A DNA stretch of 64,000 nucleotides, from positions 1,666,001 to 1,730,000 of the forward strand of contig NZ_JAGA01000002.1 in the NCBI RefSeq assembly GCF_000526415.1, given 5' to 3'. Position numbers and translations under genes: made by a program. Under the pieces are notes generated by a model. That model searched no databases. It was not told the DNA's origin and saw only the letters and a program-made list of their open reading frames with translations. This DNA comes from Kallotenue papyrolyticum (GTDB taxonomy: Bacteria; Chloroflexota; Chloroflexia; Chloroflexales; Kallotenuaceae). How positions within the stretch are numbered: position 1 is the first letter of the stretch; every line of letters begins with the position of its first letter. Below, one piece after another: positions 42,254 through 51,109 of this stretch.

Positions 42254-43366
42254 ATGCCTGATGCATTGCTGCGCTATCTGGCGCAGGCGCCGTGGGTGGA
42301 AGAGTTGAGCGCCTGGGCGGCGATCGAGTCGTGCTCCAGGGATGCGCAGGGACTGGCGCAGATGCGCGTGGTGCTGGAGCAGCGGCTGAGGCGGCTTGGC
42401 GCTGCAGTCGAGCGCGTGGGCAGCATGCATCTGCTGGCGCGGTGGCCCGGCGTTGGGCAGCCGATCCTGCTGTTGGGCCACTTCGATACGGTCTATCCGC
42501 GCGGCACGCTGGTGCAGCAGCCGATCGCGCAGCGCGATGGCGGTTTGTTCGGCCCGGGGGTGTTGGACATGAAAGGTGGCCTGCTGATGGGCTGCCTGGC
42601 GATCGAGGCCTTGCAGGCGCTCGACCGCCGTCCGCGGCGTCCGGTTTGGTTCCTCTGCACCGGCGACGAAGAGGTAGGCAGTCCCGACGCGCGTCCCTGG
42701 ATCGAGCGCTATGCGCGCGAAGCGGCAGCGGTATTGGTGCTGGAGGCGGCGGGCAACGGCGGTGCGCTCAAAACCGCGCGCAAGGGGGTCGGGCTGTATG
42801 AGCTGGTGGTGACAGGTCGCGCGGCGCACGCCGGGGTCGCGCCCGAGCAGGGGCGCAGCGCGCTGCTGGAGCTGGCCCATCAGATCATCTGGCTGCACAC
42901 ACTCAACGATGCCGCGCAGGGCACCACGGTCAATGTCTGTGTCGCGCAGGGCGGCACGGCCACCAACGTCGTTCCCGCCGAGGCGCGCGCGGCGATCAAC
43001 ATCCGGGTGCGCACGCTGGCCGAAGCCGAGCGCATCGCAGCGGCGCTTCAGGCGCGCCAGGCGGTGCTCGACGGCGTGACGCTGTGCTTCAGCGGTGGCC
43101 TCAACCGACCGCCCATGGAGCGCAGCGCGGCGATCGCGCGGCTGTTTGCGCGGGCGCAGGCACTGGCGCGCGAGCTGGGCTTCGAGCTGAGCGAGACCGA
43201 AACCGGCGGCGGCTCAGACGGCAACTTTACCGCGGCGCTGGGCGTGCCCACGCTCGACGGCCTGGGACCGGTCGGCGGTGGCGCGCATGCCCGCCATGAG
43301 CATGTGCAGCTCGCCTCGCTCGCGCCGCGTACGGCGCTGCTGGCGCGGCTGCTGGAGACGCTCTAG
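42254..43366 (+). CDS. M20 family metallopeptidase (glutamate carboxypeptidase-like)
   Basis: A 370-residue zinc peptidase of the ArgE/DapE/CPG2 family. Metal ligands are His in LLGHFDTVYP, Asp in GVLDMKGG, Glu in LEAAGNGG and His in GGGAHARHEH. The catalytic Glu pair is in CTGDEEVGS. The dimerisation domain (HAGVAPEQGRSALLELA) is intact. The match is closest to glutamate carboxypeptidases that cleave C-terminal Glu. This fits the adjoining murein-peptide genes, but other N-acyl amino acid substrates are possible. The ATG at 42254 follows AAAGGAG. It ends directly against the SRAP gene. Confidence 0.9.
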   Translation: MPDALLRYLAQAPWVEELSAWAAIESCSRDAQGLAQMRVVLEQRLRRLGAAVERVGSMHLLARWPGVGQPILLLGHFDTVYPRGTLVQQPIAQRDGGLFGPGVLDMKGGLLMGCLAIEALQALDRRPRRPVWFLCTGDEEVGSPDARPWIERYAREAAAVLVLEAAGNGGALKTARKGVGLYELVVTGRAAHAGVAPEQGRSALLELAHQIIWLHTLNDAAQGTTVNVCVAQGGTATNVVPAEARAAINIRVRTLAEAERIAAALQARQAVLDGVTLCFSGGLNRPPMERSAAIARLFARAQALARELGFELSETETGGGSDGNFTAALGVPTLDGLGPVGGGAHARHEHVQLASLAPRTALLARLLETL

Positions 43367-43993
43367 CTACAGCGTGCCGGCCACCGGATGCAGGTGCATG
43401 CGCTCGGCGGGGTAGGGCACGAGCAGCTCGCGGAGCAGCGCGCCGTCCTCCACCTGGGGATCGAGCCAGAGCGCCTCGTGCTCGCGCGGCAGAATCACCG
43501 GCATGCGATCATGGATCGGTGCGACCAGTCGGTTGGGCGTGGTGGTGATGATCGTATAGCTCCACACCGTTGCGCCCGTGGCGTCGCGCCAGGCTTCGTA
43601 GAGCCCGGCCAGGGCGAACAGCTCGCCGTCGCCGACGACGAAGGCATAGGGCACCTTGCGCTGCCCTGCCTGGCGCCATTCGTAGAAGGCGGTCGCCGGC
43701 ACCAGGCAGCGCCGCCGGCGCAAGGCCGCGCGAAACGAAGGCTTATCGGCCACGCTTTCAGCGCGCGCGTTGAATAAGGGCGCGCCGCCGGTGCGCTCGC
43801 GGGCCCAGGCCGGGATCAGGCCCCAGCGCATGAGCACCAGTTCGCGCGCATCCGCACCCTGGAGCACCACCGGCGCGCTTTGCGTCGGCTTGATGTTGGC
43901 GGATGCGTTCAGCGTCGCAGGCAGGCGCTGCACCGCAAAGCGCTCGCGCAGCACAGCCCGATCATCAACCGTCAAAGCATAGCGACCACACAT
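43367..43993 (-). CDS. SRAP/HMCES family protein (YedK), abasic-site DNA-protein crosslinker
   Basis: A 208-residue protein that forms a thiazolidine crosslink with abasic sites in single-stranded DNA. The N-terminal MCGRYAL exposes Cys2 after Met removal. FNARAES, the Glu in FYEWR and the His in PIHDRMPVIL complete the active site. Length and motifs are standard. GGAGGC precedes the ATG. An inverted repeat lies about 60 bases upstream. No GAAC-N4-GTTC box is seen, so SOS control is not supported here. It lies next to the defence operon. Confidence 0.95.
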   Translation of the reverse strand: MCGRYALTVDDRAVLRERFAVQRLPATLNASANIKPTQSAPVVLQGADARELVLMRWGLIPAWARERTGGAPLFNARAESVADKPSFRAALRRRRCLVPATAFYEWRQAGQRKVPYAFVVGDGELFALAGLYEAWRDATGATVWSYTIITTTPNRLVAPIHDRMPVILPREHEALWLDPQVEDGALLRELLVPYPAERMHLHPVAGTL

Positions 43994-44052
43994 GGCTTGC
44001 CTCCTGGCGGCGGGCCGCTCCGACGGCCTCCGCAGGTATATGCTAGCACCGC

Positions 44053-44075
44053 CGTGTGACAGGCAGCGTCACACG
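44053..44075. repeat. Inverted repeat upstream of the SRAP gene and defence operon
   Basis: Eight-base perfect arms CGTGTGAC and GTCACACG with a 7-base spacer. It lies in the divergent region between the SRAP gene and the BREX-like operon. It could be an operator for either; there is no T-run. The rest of 43994-44249 shows only a weak TATGAT about 45 bases before the first defence gene. Confidence 0.45.
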
Positions 44076-44249
44076 CGCCGCGTAACGCTTGGCCACTGTA
44101 GCGCGTTTGGATCTGGTGAGCGTTCCATCCCTACTGCCCAACCACAGGATTCCTAGTCGAGTACAGGATGCTGGTGTCAGGCATGGATTTGCCTGCATCG
44201 CGTATGATGGAACCCCTTAGTGCGCTACTAGAAGGGAGACGCAGCTCGC

Positions 44250-45212
44250 ATGGCGCACCTGAATCTGAGGAGCGACGAACAGCATTCGGCTCCTGTCGCT
44301 CCCGCGGTTGAGCGATCCGTTCCCCAACGCTACGGCTTTGCCGGGCACGAAACCTTTCCCTTCCGTTATGGATGGTTGACGAAAGCGGTCGCCGGCGTGC
44401 GCGAAGATCCGCTGATCTTCACGCGTGAGGCGGCGATCGTGCGCCTGGGCGTGGGCAAGAACATGGTTGCCAGCATCCGCCACTGGGGCCTGGCCACGCG
44501 CCTGCTCGCCGAGCAGGGGACGGGCGGTTTGACGGTGACGCCGTTGGGCGCGCTGCTGCTGGAGCAGGGCGACCCGTTTCTGGAAGATCCGGCCTCGCTT
44601 TGGATCATTCACTGGCTGTTGGCGACCAATCCATCGCGCGCGGCTACCTGGTGGCTGGCGCTGGCGCGCTATCCTCAGCCCGACTTCACCAAAACGCGCC
44701 TGGTGCGCTACATCGTCGAGTTCGCCGAACGTCACGGGCTGCGGGTCAAGGAATCGACGGTCATTCGGGATGTTGATTGTTTCGTGCGCACCTACCTACC
44801 GTCACGGACCGCTTCCAAACGGTTGATTGAAGATAGTTTCGACTGCCCACTCGTTGAACTTGGCTTGATCCAACCGACGCCTGACGGCGAGCACTTCCAG
44901 TTCAACATCGGGCCCAAGCCCGGCCTGCCGGCGGCGGTGGTCGCATTTGCGCTGTGCGAGTACTGGGCCCGCACGCGTCCCGAGCGGCAGACGCTCGCCT
45001 TCAACGACGCGCTGTACGGCGAGGCCAGTCCAGGCCAGGTCTTCAAGCTCGATGAAAACACGTTGATGGCCTACGCCGAAGCCTGGCCGGAGCTGACCGA
45101 CGGTCGCTTGCAGTTGGATGAGACCGCCGGTCTCAAGCAGTTCTACCGCTCCGCGCCGATCGATGCCATGGAGCTGCTCGCCCGCTACTACGCCGACAGG
45201 AGCATAGCATGA
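44250..45212 (+). CDS. DUF4007-like protein A (defence-associated)
   Basis: A 320-residue protein opening the defence operon. After a short variable N-terminus it has YGFAGHETFPFRYGWLTKAV, typical of DUF4007, then LGVGKNMVASIRHWGLATRL, TPLGALLLEQGDPFLEDPAS and WWLALARYPQPDF. DUF4007 proteins occur beside DndC/BrxP-type sulfur-transfer genes. Winged-helix-like segments suggest DNA binding, but the function is not known. AGAAGGGAG precedes the start. The stop overlaps the start of the following ATPase gene. It is paralogous in layout to the protein encoded at 49816. Confidence 0.8.
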   Translation: MAHLNLRSDEQHSAPVAPAVERSVPQRYGFAGHETFPFRYGWLTKAVAGVREDPLIFTREAAIVRLGVGKNMVASIRHWGLATRLLAEQGTGGLTVTPLGALLLEQGDPFLEDPASLWIIHWLLATNPSRAATWWLALARYPQPDFTKTRLVRYIVEFAERHGLRVKESTVIRDVDCFVRTYLPSRTASKRLIEDSFDCPLVELGLIQPTPDGEHFQFNIGPKPGLPAAVVAFALCEYWARTRPERQTLAFNDALYGEASPGQVFKLDENTLMAYAEAWPELTDGRLQLDETAGLKQFYRSAPIDAMELLARYYADRSIA

Positions 45213-48200
45213 TCGATCTCCAGGTAGTGCCTAAAAGCCAACGATTTGTGCGCGCGGTGCGCCTGGATCAGGATCTGCTCGATCCCCTGGGGTTGGAAGG
45301 CTACGTGCCGACGCCGGTCGCGCGCCGCGTTGCGCGCGCGTTGGAGGAGGGGTTACGTCCTGGCGCGACCGAGCGGGCCTGGACGATCACCGGACCATAT
45401 GGCAGCGGCAAGTCGAGCTTCGCGCTGTTCTTTGCGCGCCTGGCGGCCACGGCGCACGAGCCGGTCGATCCGGCCTGGGAGCTCTTGGAGCGCACCGATC
45501 CCGTACTGGCGGAGCAGCTCGCCCGTGCTCTGGATGGACGGAGCCTCCTGCCCGTGGTGCTGACGTTGCGTCGCGCGCCCTTCGATGTGATGCTGCGCGA
45601 GGGGTTGCGTCAGGCGCTCCAGTGGCTGCCCATGACCGAGGCGACGCGCCACGTGGAGCAGGCCCTTGCCACCGAGCAGCAGAGCGATAGTCGCGCGTTG
45701 CTGCGGCAGATCGAAGCGGTGCGCGATGTGGCGATCGCCCATGGGCCCTACCGTGGTCTGTTGCTGGTGCTTGATGAGTTGGGCAAAGGGCTGGAGTATG
45801 CCGCGCGCCAGCCCGGTGAAGATCTGTACGTACTGCAGGAGCTGGCCGAGACTGCCAGTCGCAGCGGCGACCAGCCCTTGCTGGTAGTAGGCATTCTGCA
45901 TCAAGCCTTTGAACACTACGGCGAGCGTCTCGACTCGGCGTCGCGCAAGGAGTGGGCCAAAGTGCAGGGCCGCTTTCGCGATGTGGCCTTTGTCGAGCCG
46001 CCCGAACAACAGATGCACCTCGCCGGTGCGGCGCTGGCAGCGCTGGAGCTGGACGGGGCCGCAGCCTGGCAGGAGCGCCTCACCACCGTCGCCTACCACC
46101 TGATTGCCACCGGCCACGCGCCTACTGGGCTGAAGCCAGAGATCTTTGTGGCGCTGGCGGCGCGTTCTTATCCGCTGCACCCAACCTTGCTGATGGCGCT
46201 GCCCTATCTGTTCCGGCGCCTGGCGCAGAACGAGCGCTCGCTCTTCACCTACCTGCACAGCCCAGAGCCCTTCGGCATCCAGGAGACGCTGCGCCAGCGG
46301 CCCGGCACGCTGGCGCGTCTGCCCGATCTGTTCGACTATGTCGCCGCCAATTTGAGCGGCAGCCTGGCGCGCAACAGCGCGAGCAGGCGCTGGCTGGAGG
46401 TGCTCGATGCCCTGGAGCGTGCCCCTGATCTGCCGCCGCTGGCGATCGATCTGCTCAAAACCATCGGCGTACTGACCATGCTGGGCGCTGCGCCGGCGGT
46501 CAAGCCCACGCGCGCGTTGCTGGCGCTGGCCCTGCGTGATCGGCCTGATGACGCCGAGGTCAGTGCCGCGCTGGACCTGCTGCGTCAGCGCTCGCTGGTG
46601 GTGTTTCGGCGCTTCAACCAGACCTTCCGGATCTGGGAAGGCAGCGATGTCGATGTTGAAGCGCGGGTAGAAGCGGGCTGGCAGCATGTCGCCGGTCAGC
46701 CTGAGCTGGCCGAGAGTCTGCAACGCTTGCTGCCGTACCGTCCTCTGGTGGCGCGACGGCATAGCTACGAGACCGGCGCACTGCGTGTCTTCGAGCTGCG
46801 CTACCTTGACGCGCCCGTGCCGGCTGCACAGTTGCAGCCGCGTCCCGGCTACGACGGGTTGATCGTGTGTTGTCTGCCCGTCACGCCGCAGCAGGCCGAG
46901 CAGGCGCGGGCCTGGGCGCTGTCGCCGGAGATCGCTGCACTACCGCACGTGCTGGTGGTGGTCCCTGCGCAGATCGGTATGTTGCGCGACGCCACCGATG
47001 AGCTACGCGCGCTGCGCTGGGCCTGGGACAACACCCCCGAACTGCGCGATGACCGTGTGGCGCGGCGCGAACTGGCCGAGCGCATCGCGCTGGCGGAGCA
47101 GAGCGTGCAGGAAAGTGTCAACACCCTGCTCGATCCGCGTCCAGCACCGGTAGGCGCCGATGCCTGCTGGATCTACCGCGGCCAGCCGCAGGCCGTAGCC
47201 ACGCCGGCGGCGGTATCGGCGCTGCTGTCCACGGTCATGGACGAGCTGTACGCGCAGGCGCCGCGCATCCGCAACGAACTGATCAATCGTCGCGAACTGT
47301 CGTCTGCGGCCGCCGCCGCGCGCCGCACGCTGATCGAACGCATGCTGACGCAGGCCGATCAGCCCGAGTTGGGGATCAGCGGCTTCCCGCCCGAGCGCAG
47401 CATGTATGCGTCGTTGCTGCAGGCCAGTGGGCTGCACCGGCAGCGCGAGCAGCGCTGGTCCTTTGGCCCGCCGCCGCCGGATGATCCCCAGCGGCTCGGA
47501 CCGGTCTGGGCAGCGCTTGAGACGCTGATCTTCGCCGGCGATGGCGTGCCCCGGCGCGTGGACGAGCTGTTTGCGCACCTGGCCGCGCCGCCCTATGGCC
47601 TGCTGCCTGGCGTGGCGCCGGTGCTGTTGGCGGCCTTTTTGCTGGCCTATCGCGATGAGATCAGTCTGTATCGCGAAGGGACGTTTGTGCCGGAGCCGAG
47701 CATCGCCGATTTCGAGGTGCTGTTGCGGCGTCCGGAGCTGTTCGCGGTCGCGGGCGCGCGCGTGGCCGGTCCGCGGCTGGCAGTGGTGCAGCGGCTGGCG
47801 CGTGGTCTGGAGGTGGAGCCGGCTGTGCTGCCGGTGGTGCGCGCGCTGCTGCGCCGCGTCCGCGCCTTGCCGGAGTATGCCTGGCGCACACGCCGCCTTT
47901 CCCCGCCAACGCTGGCCTTGCGTAGCGCGATCGAGCGGGCGCGCGAGCCGGAGCGTTTCTTGTTCCATGAGCTGCCCATGGCCTTGGGTGAGCCTCCTTT
48001 CCCTGCGACGGAGACGGTAGATGCGCAGCACATCGCGCGCGTCTTCGATCGCCTGAATGCTGCCCTTCAGGAATGGCAGGCGGCCTGGCCGCGCGTGCTG
48101 CAGGAGGCGCGCGATACGCTGTTGCGCGCCTGCGGCCAGGAACCGGGCGCGGCGGGCTGGAACGCCCTGCGCGCGCTGGCGCGCCAGATGACGGCTACAC

Positions 48201-48544
48201 CCGTGTCGCCCGCGCTGAGGCCGTTTGTGTTGCGCCTGGGCGCCGCCGGCGATGCCGATCAGGTGCTGGAGAGCGTGCTGGCGCTGGTGGCCGAGCAGCC
48301 GCCCCGTGCCTGGGGCGATACACACGTGGAGCGCTTCCCGTTGCAGGCCGCCGAGATCGGCGAGCGCTGGCGCCGGGCAGTGTACCAGCTCCAGGCGCTG
48401 ACCCCTGCCGAGGAGCAGCAAGCTCAGGCACTGCTGCAGCGGTTGCGCACCCAGATCGATACCGCCATAGCGCCGCAGGTTCGGCGCGTCGCACTGCTGC
48501 GTCTGCTGGAAGAGCTCGAAACGCTTGGGGAGGAACAGTCATGA
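45209..48544 (+). CDS. Giant P-loop ATPase A of the defence operon
   Basis: A 1111-residue ATPase. Walker A TGPYGSGKSS lies at about residues 61-70 and Walker B LLLVLDELGKGLEY at about 184-195, with LLVVGILHQAFEHYG behind as a sensor-like strand. The remaining 850 residues are helical and without known motif. Overall it resembles BrxC/PglY and other large defence ATPases more than DndD or DptH. It overlaps DUF4007-like A by 4 bases at its start, and brxP by 4 bases at its end, so these three genes are coupled. It is probably the energy-using partner of DUF4007-like A, by context. Confidence 0.8.
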   Translation: MIDLQVVPKSQRFVRAVRLDQDLLDPLGLEGYVPTPVARRVARALEEGLRPGATERAWTITGPYGSGKSSFALFFARLAATAHEPVDPAWELLERTDPVLAEQLARALDGRSLLPVVLTLRRAPFDVMLREGLRQALQWLPMTEATRHVEQALATEQQSDSRALLRQIEAVRDVAIAHGPYRGLLLVLDELGKGLEYAARQPGEDLYVLQELAETASRSGDQPLLVVGILHQAFEHYGERLDSASRKEWAKVQGRFRDVAFVEPPEQQMHLAGAALAALELDGAAAWQERLTTVAYHLIATGHAPTGLKPEIFVALAARSYPLHPTLLMALPYLFRRLAQNERSLFTYLHSPEPFGIQETLRQRPGTLARLPDLFDYVAANLSGSLARNSASRRWLEVLDALERAPDLPPLAIDLLKTIGVLTMLGAAPAVKPTRALLALALRDRPDDAEVSAALDLLRQRSLVVFRRFNQTFRIWEGSDVDVEARVEAGWQHVAGQPELAESLQRLLPYRPLVARRHSYETGALRVFELRYLDAPVPAAQLQPRPGYDGLIVCCLPVTPQQAEQARAWALSPEIAALPHVLVVVPAQIGMLRDATDELRALRWAWDNTPELRDDRVARRELAERIALAEQSVQESVNTLLDPRPAPVGADACWIYRGQPQAVATPAAVSALLSTVMDELYAQAPRIRNELINRRELSSAAAAARRTLIERMLTQADQPELGISGFPPERSMYASLLQASGLHRQREQRWSFGPPPPDDPQRLGPVWAALETLIFAGDGVPRRVDELFAHLAAPPYGLLPGVAPVLLAAFLLAYRDEISLYREGTFVPEPSIADFEVLLRRPELFAVAGARVAGPRLAVVQRLARGLEVEPAVLPVVRALLRRVRALPEYAWRTRRLSPPTLALRSAIERAREPERFLFHELPMALGEPPFPATETVDAQHIARVFDRLNAALQEWQAAWPRVLQEARDTLLRACGQEPGAAGWNALRALARQMTATPVSPALRPFVLRLGAAGDADQVLESVLALVAEQPPRAWGDTHVERFPLQAAEIGERWRRAVYQLQALTPAEEQQAQALLQRLRTQIDTAIAPQVRRVALLRLLEELETLGEEQS

Positions 48545-49335
48545 GCCAACCTCGTGTGCGCCATATTCTGTCGTTGTCCGGTGGGAAGGACAGCACCGCG
48601 CTGGCGATCTATATGCGCGATCGCGTGCCTGAGATGGAATACGTCTTCTGCGATACCGGCGAGGAGTTGCCGGAGACGTATGCGTATCTCAGAAAAATCG
48701 AAGCTTTTCTTGGAAAGAATATAACTGTTCTTAATCCAGATAGGCCTTTCTCTCACTACCTTGACATTTATCGAGGGGTTTTGCCTGATGCAAAGACGAG
48801 GTGGTGTACGAGAATGTTAAAAATTAAACCATTTGAGCGTTATGTTGGTAATGATCTAGTTTTTAGTTACATAGCAATTCGCGCTGATGAGGTGCACAGG
48901 AAGGGTTATATTTCTTCAAAGTCGAACATCACTCCTGTTTATCCATTTATTGATGATGGGATTACAAAGACTGACGTGTATAGAATTTTGGAAGAGAGTG
49001 GTATTGGTTTTCCTGATTATTACAAATGGAGGTCTCGATCAGGTTGTTATTTTTGTTTCTTTCAAAGGCGTATAGAATGGGTTGGTTTGTTGGAGAACCA
49101 TCCTGATTTGTTTGACAAGGCTCGGGGTTTCGAGAAATTCGATCCGGAAACGGGTGAAAGGTTTACTTGGAATCAAAGAGAGAGTCTCGATGAATTATCG
49201 CGTCCAGAAAGGATGGAAGAAATCAAAGCGAGCAGACAAAATTGTCTAAAAAATGAGGAAAAGAAAGGTCTCATAGATATATTTTTTGAGGACAATAATG
49301 ACGATGATCAGCCTTGTTTGATATGTCACCTGTGA
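48541..49335 (+). CDS. brxP: PAPS reductase/DndC-like sulfurtransferase, BrxP
   Basis: A 264-residue PP-loop enzyme. SGGKDST at residues 13-19 binds ATP. Cysteines at Cys89 (RWCTRMLK), Cys169/Cys172 (GCYFC) and Cys259/Cys262 (PCLICHL) could hold an Fe-S cluster, as DndC does. In BREX type 4 this protein replaces the methyltransferase and is thought to support phosphorothioate marking. The start ATG at 48541 overlaps the stop of the ATPase gene. The first 50 codons are GC-rich like the neighbours; from about 48690 on, the gene is AT-rich (GTA, AAA, ATT, AGA codons). This indicates a recombination joint within the gene. Confidence 0.85.
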   Translation: MSQPRVRHILSLSGGKDSTALAIYMRDRVPEMEYVFCDTGEELPETYAYLRKIEAFLGKNITVLNPDRPFSHYLDIYRGVLPDAKTRWCTRMLKIKPFERYVGNDLVFSYIAIRADEVHRKGYISSKSNITPVYPFIDDGITKTDVYRILEESGIGFPDYYKWRSRSGCYFCFFQRRIEWVGLLENHPDLFDKARGFEKFDPETGERFTWNQRESLDELSRPERMEEIKASRQNCLKNEEKKGLIDIFFEDNNDDDQPCLICHL

Positions 49336-49975
49336 GGGTATTATGTGTAATGATGTTTTGGATAGAGTAAAATCGCTGATTTTGAAAATGAGGAGATGGG
49401 TTTACATGGGTCGAAAAAAGCCTCATAAATTGGTCATGCTTTTGGCTGTAATTGATCTGTTTGAGGAGGGATATATCTCCCAAAATAGGATATATTTTGA
49501 TGAAAAGCTGATTAATCAATTTGTGATAAATTTCAAGGTGTACTCGGTAGATGGATATGATTGGTGTCAACCTGGCCCTCCTTTCTTTCACTTGAGGCAA
49601 TCTGGCTTTTGGTTTCACGAAATAGTTCCTGGTAAGGAGAAAGAATACAAACTCTTGACAACGTCTGGCGGTGGAAAGAAGACTATCCTAGAAACTATAG
49701 AATATGCTTATCTAAGCGATGATGCTTATATGATAATGATGTGTCCAAAAATGAGGGATAATCTTCGATTGTTTATTGATAGTATTCTTATTGATGAAAT
49801 TAGGGGTGGATAAATATGAATAATAATCGCGTTGGAACGATGTTCCACGAAACATTTTCTCTCAATAGGCCGGCTATTGCTGAAGTGTTGCAAGTACTGC
49901 ATTCTCATAAGGGTGAAGTAAACTTAAAGCAGTTACATCAACGCACAAAACTCGGTACAAACTATGCAAAGGCTA
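48690..49975. other. AT-rich mosaic segment inside the defence operon
   Basis: A hand count of 49441-49500 gives 20 G+C of 60, against 44 of 60 at 47581-47640. The low-GC block begins within brxP (about codon 50), covers the next gene fully and ends in the DUF4007-like B gene (about codon 53). Reading frames continue across both joints. Confidence 0.85.
49343..49813 (+). CDS. Small protein resembling the head domain of McrA/HNH restriction enzymes
   Basis: A 156-residue protein. KKPHKLVMLLAVIDLFEEG, NRIYFDEKLINQF and PPFFHLRQSGFWFHE match the N-terminal region found in many HNH and ScoMcrA-like restriction endonucleases, some of which sense phosphorothioate DNA. No HNH or other nuclease motif is present, and the protein ends where the nuclease half would begin. 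GAGGGT precedes the ATG at 49343. It is entirely AT-rich, in the same block as most of brxP, so the two may have been inherited together. It may read the modification for partner proteins, which is inference. Confidence 0.6.
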   Translation: MCNDVLDRVKSLILKMRRWVYMGRKKPHKLVMLLAVIDLFEEGYISQNRIYFDEKLINQFVINFKVYSVDGYDWCQPGPPFFHLRQSGFWFHEIVPGKEKEYKLLTTSGGGKKTILETIEYAYLSDDAYMIMMCPKMRDNLRLFIDSILIDEIRGG

Positions 49976-50643
49976 TGCCGCGCTATGCGCGCGGCTGCGG
50001 CCTGCTGGAGCCGACCGGCTCGCGCCTGACGCGCTTCGGTGCACTGGCGTTGGCGCACGATCCCGCGCTGCAACATCCCGCGACGCAGTGGCTGATGCAC
50101 TACCACCTGAGCGCGCCGCATGGGCCCGGTCCGCGCTTCTGGCACTATCTGGTGACGCGCGAGCTACGGCCCGGCAACATCGTGCACAGCGAGCCGTTGG
50201 CCGAAGCGATCGCGCAGGGCCTGGCCGACGAAGCGGCGCTGCAGGCACGCTCGCTGCGAGCGACCGCAACCGTGTTTCTGGGCAGCTACGCCAAGGCGGA
50301 GGGCTTGCAGACGCTGGGCGTGCTCAAAGCCTACGACAGGCAGCGCTATCTGGTCGAACCGCCCGCCGCGCCGCCGCTCGCGGCACTGGCTGTCAGCCTG
50401 GCTTGCTACTGGCGCGATGTGCTAGGCAATCCCCTGACGGTGTCGCTGGACACCCTGACACAACCGGGTGGTTTGGCCGACGTGCTGTTGATCAGCGCTG
50501 CCGCGCTGGAACGGCTGCTGGAGCAGCTCCAGCGCCATCGTGTGATTGAGCTGTACCGCCAGGCGCCACCCTACCAGGTCGCGCGTCTGTGGGACGATCC
50601 CGACGAGCTGTTGCACCATCTCTACGATCATGACTGGTCATAA
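49816..50643 (+). CDS. DUF4007-like protein B (chimeric base composition)
   Basis: A 275-residue protein with the same kind of layout as the one at 44250. An N-terminal winged-helix-like region (LHQRTKLGTNYAKAMPRYARGCGLLEPTGSRLTRFG) is followed by LALAHDPALQHPATQWLMHYHL, which parallels LLLEQGDPFLEDPASLWIIHWLL of protein A. The first 53 codons are AT-rich and the rest is GC-rich, with the change near 49975. The function is unknown; DNA recognition is likely. Its end overlaps the next gene by 14 bases. Confidence 0.7.
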   Translation: MNNNRVGTMFHETFSLNRPAIAEVLQVLHSHKGEVNLKQLHQRTKLGTNYAKAMPRYARGCGLLEPTGSRLTRFGALALAHDPALQHPATQWLMHYHLSAPHGPGPRFWHYLVTRELRPGNIVHSEPLAEAIAQGLADEAALQARSLRATATVFLGSYAKAEGLQTLGVLKAYDRQRYLVEPPAAPPLAALAVSLACYWRDVLGNPLTVSLDTLTQPGGLADVLLISAAALERLLEQLQRHRVIELYRQAPPYQVARLWDDPDELLHHLYDHDWS

Positions 50644-51109
50644 GGCGGCAACCGAGCTGATTCGCTTGCTAGGGAGCGGTATCCTGCGCCGGCCGATCGG
50701 GGTGCTCCAGGTGCCGCCACGCTGGTGTGCACGTGCCGGCGATCTTGCTGTTCGGCTGGGCGTAGACTACGTTGACCTGCGCGCGCGGCTTGTGGAACAG
50801 CTCGATCCCAATCAGCACACGCTTGGTTGGAGCTGGGAAGGTCTCGCCGCGCAGCTCATGCAGATCGCCGCGCAGCGGCCTGAGGTGGGGTCGTGCACGC
50901 TGATCGGCAACCTCGACCTGCTGCTGGCACGCTTCCAACCGAGCGAGTGTGCGCACTGGTGGCGCTCCATGCACATGGCTGGGCCTCGCTACGGGCTGCT
51001 GTTGGTTTTGCCCACACATGCCGAGCAGATCTTTCCGGATGACGCGCGCGCTGACTGGCTTGCCGGTGGCCGTTTGGTGGAGTGGACCGATCAGCATGGA
51101 GGGGTGTGA
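50630..51109 (+). CDS. Small BrxF-like protein without a clear P-loop
   Basis: A 159-residue protein between DUF4007-like B and BrxC. GVLQVPPRWCARAG sits where a P-loop would be expected but lacks GxxxxGK. LIGNLDLLLARFQPSECAHWW and YGLLLVLPTHAEQIFP resemble the later strands of a small RecA-like fold, such as BrxF of type 3 BREX. I infer a degenerate, non-hydrolysing BrxF-like partner of the large ATPase. It starts at 50630, inside the previous gene, and its stop overlaps the BrxC start (TGATG). Confidence 0.55.
   Translation: MTGHKAATELIRLLGSGILRRPIGVLQVPPRWCARAGDLAVRLGVDYVDLRARLVEQLDPNQHTLGWSWEGLAAQLMQIAAQRPEVGSCTLIGNLDLLLARFQPSECAHWWRSMHMAGPRYGLLLVLPTHAEQIFPDDARADWLAGGRLVEWTDQHGGV

Noticed and set aside
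43367-44249. LexA control of the SRAP gene or of the defence operon
   Set aside because: No GAAC-N4-GTTC-like site was found in 43994-44249, only an unrelated CGTGTGAC inverted repeat.
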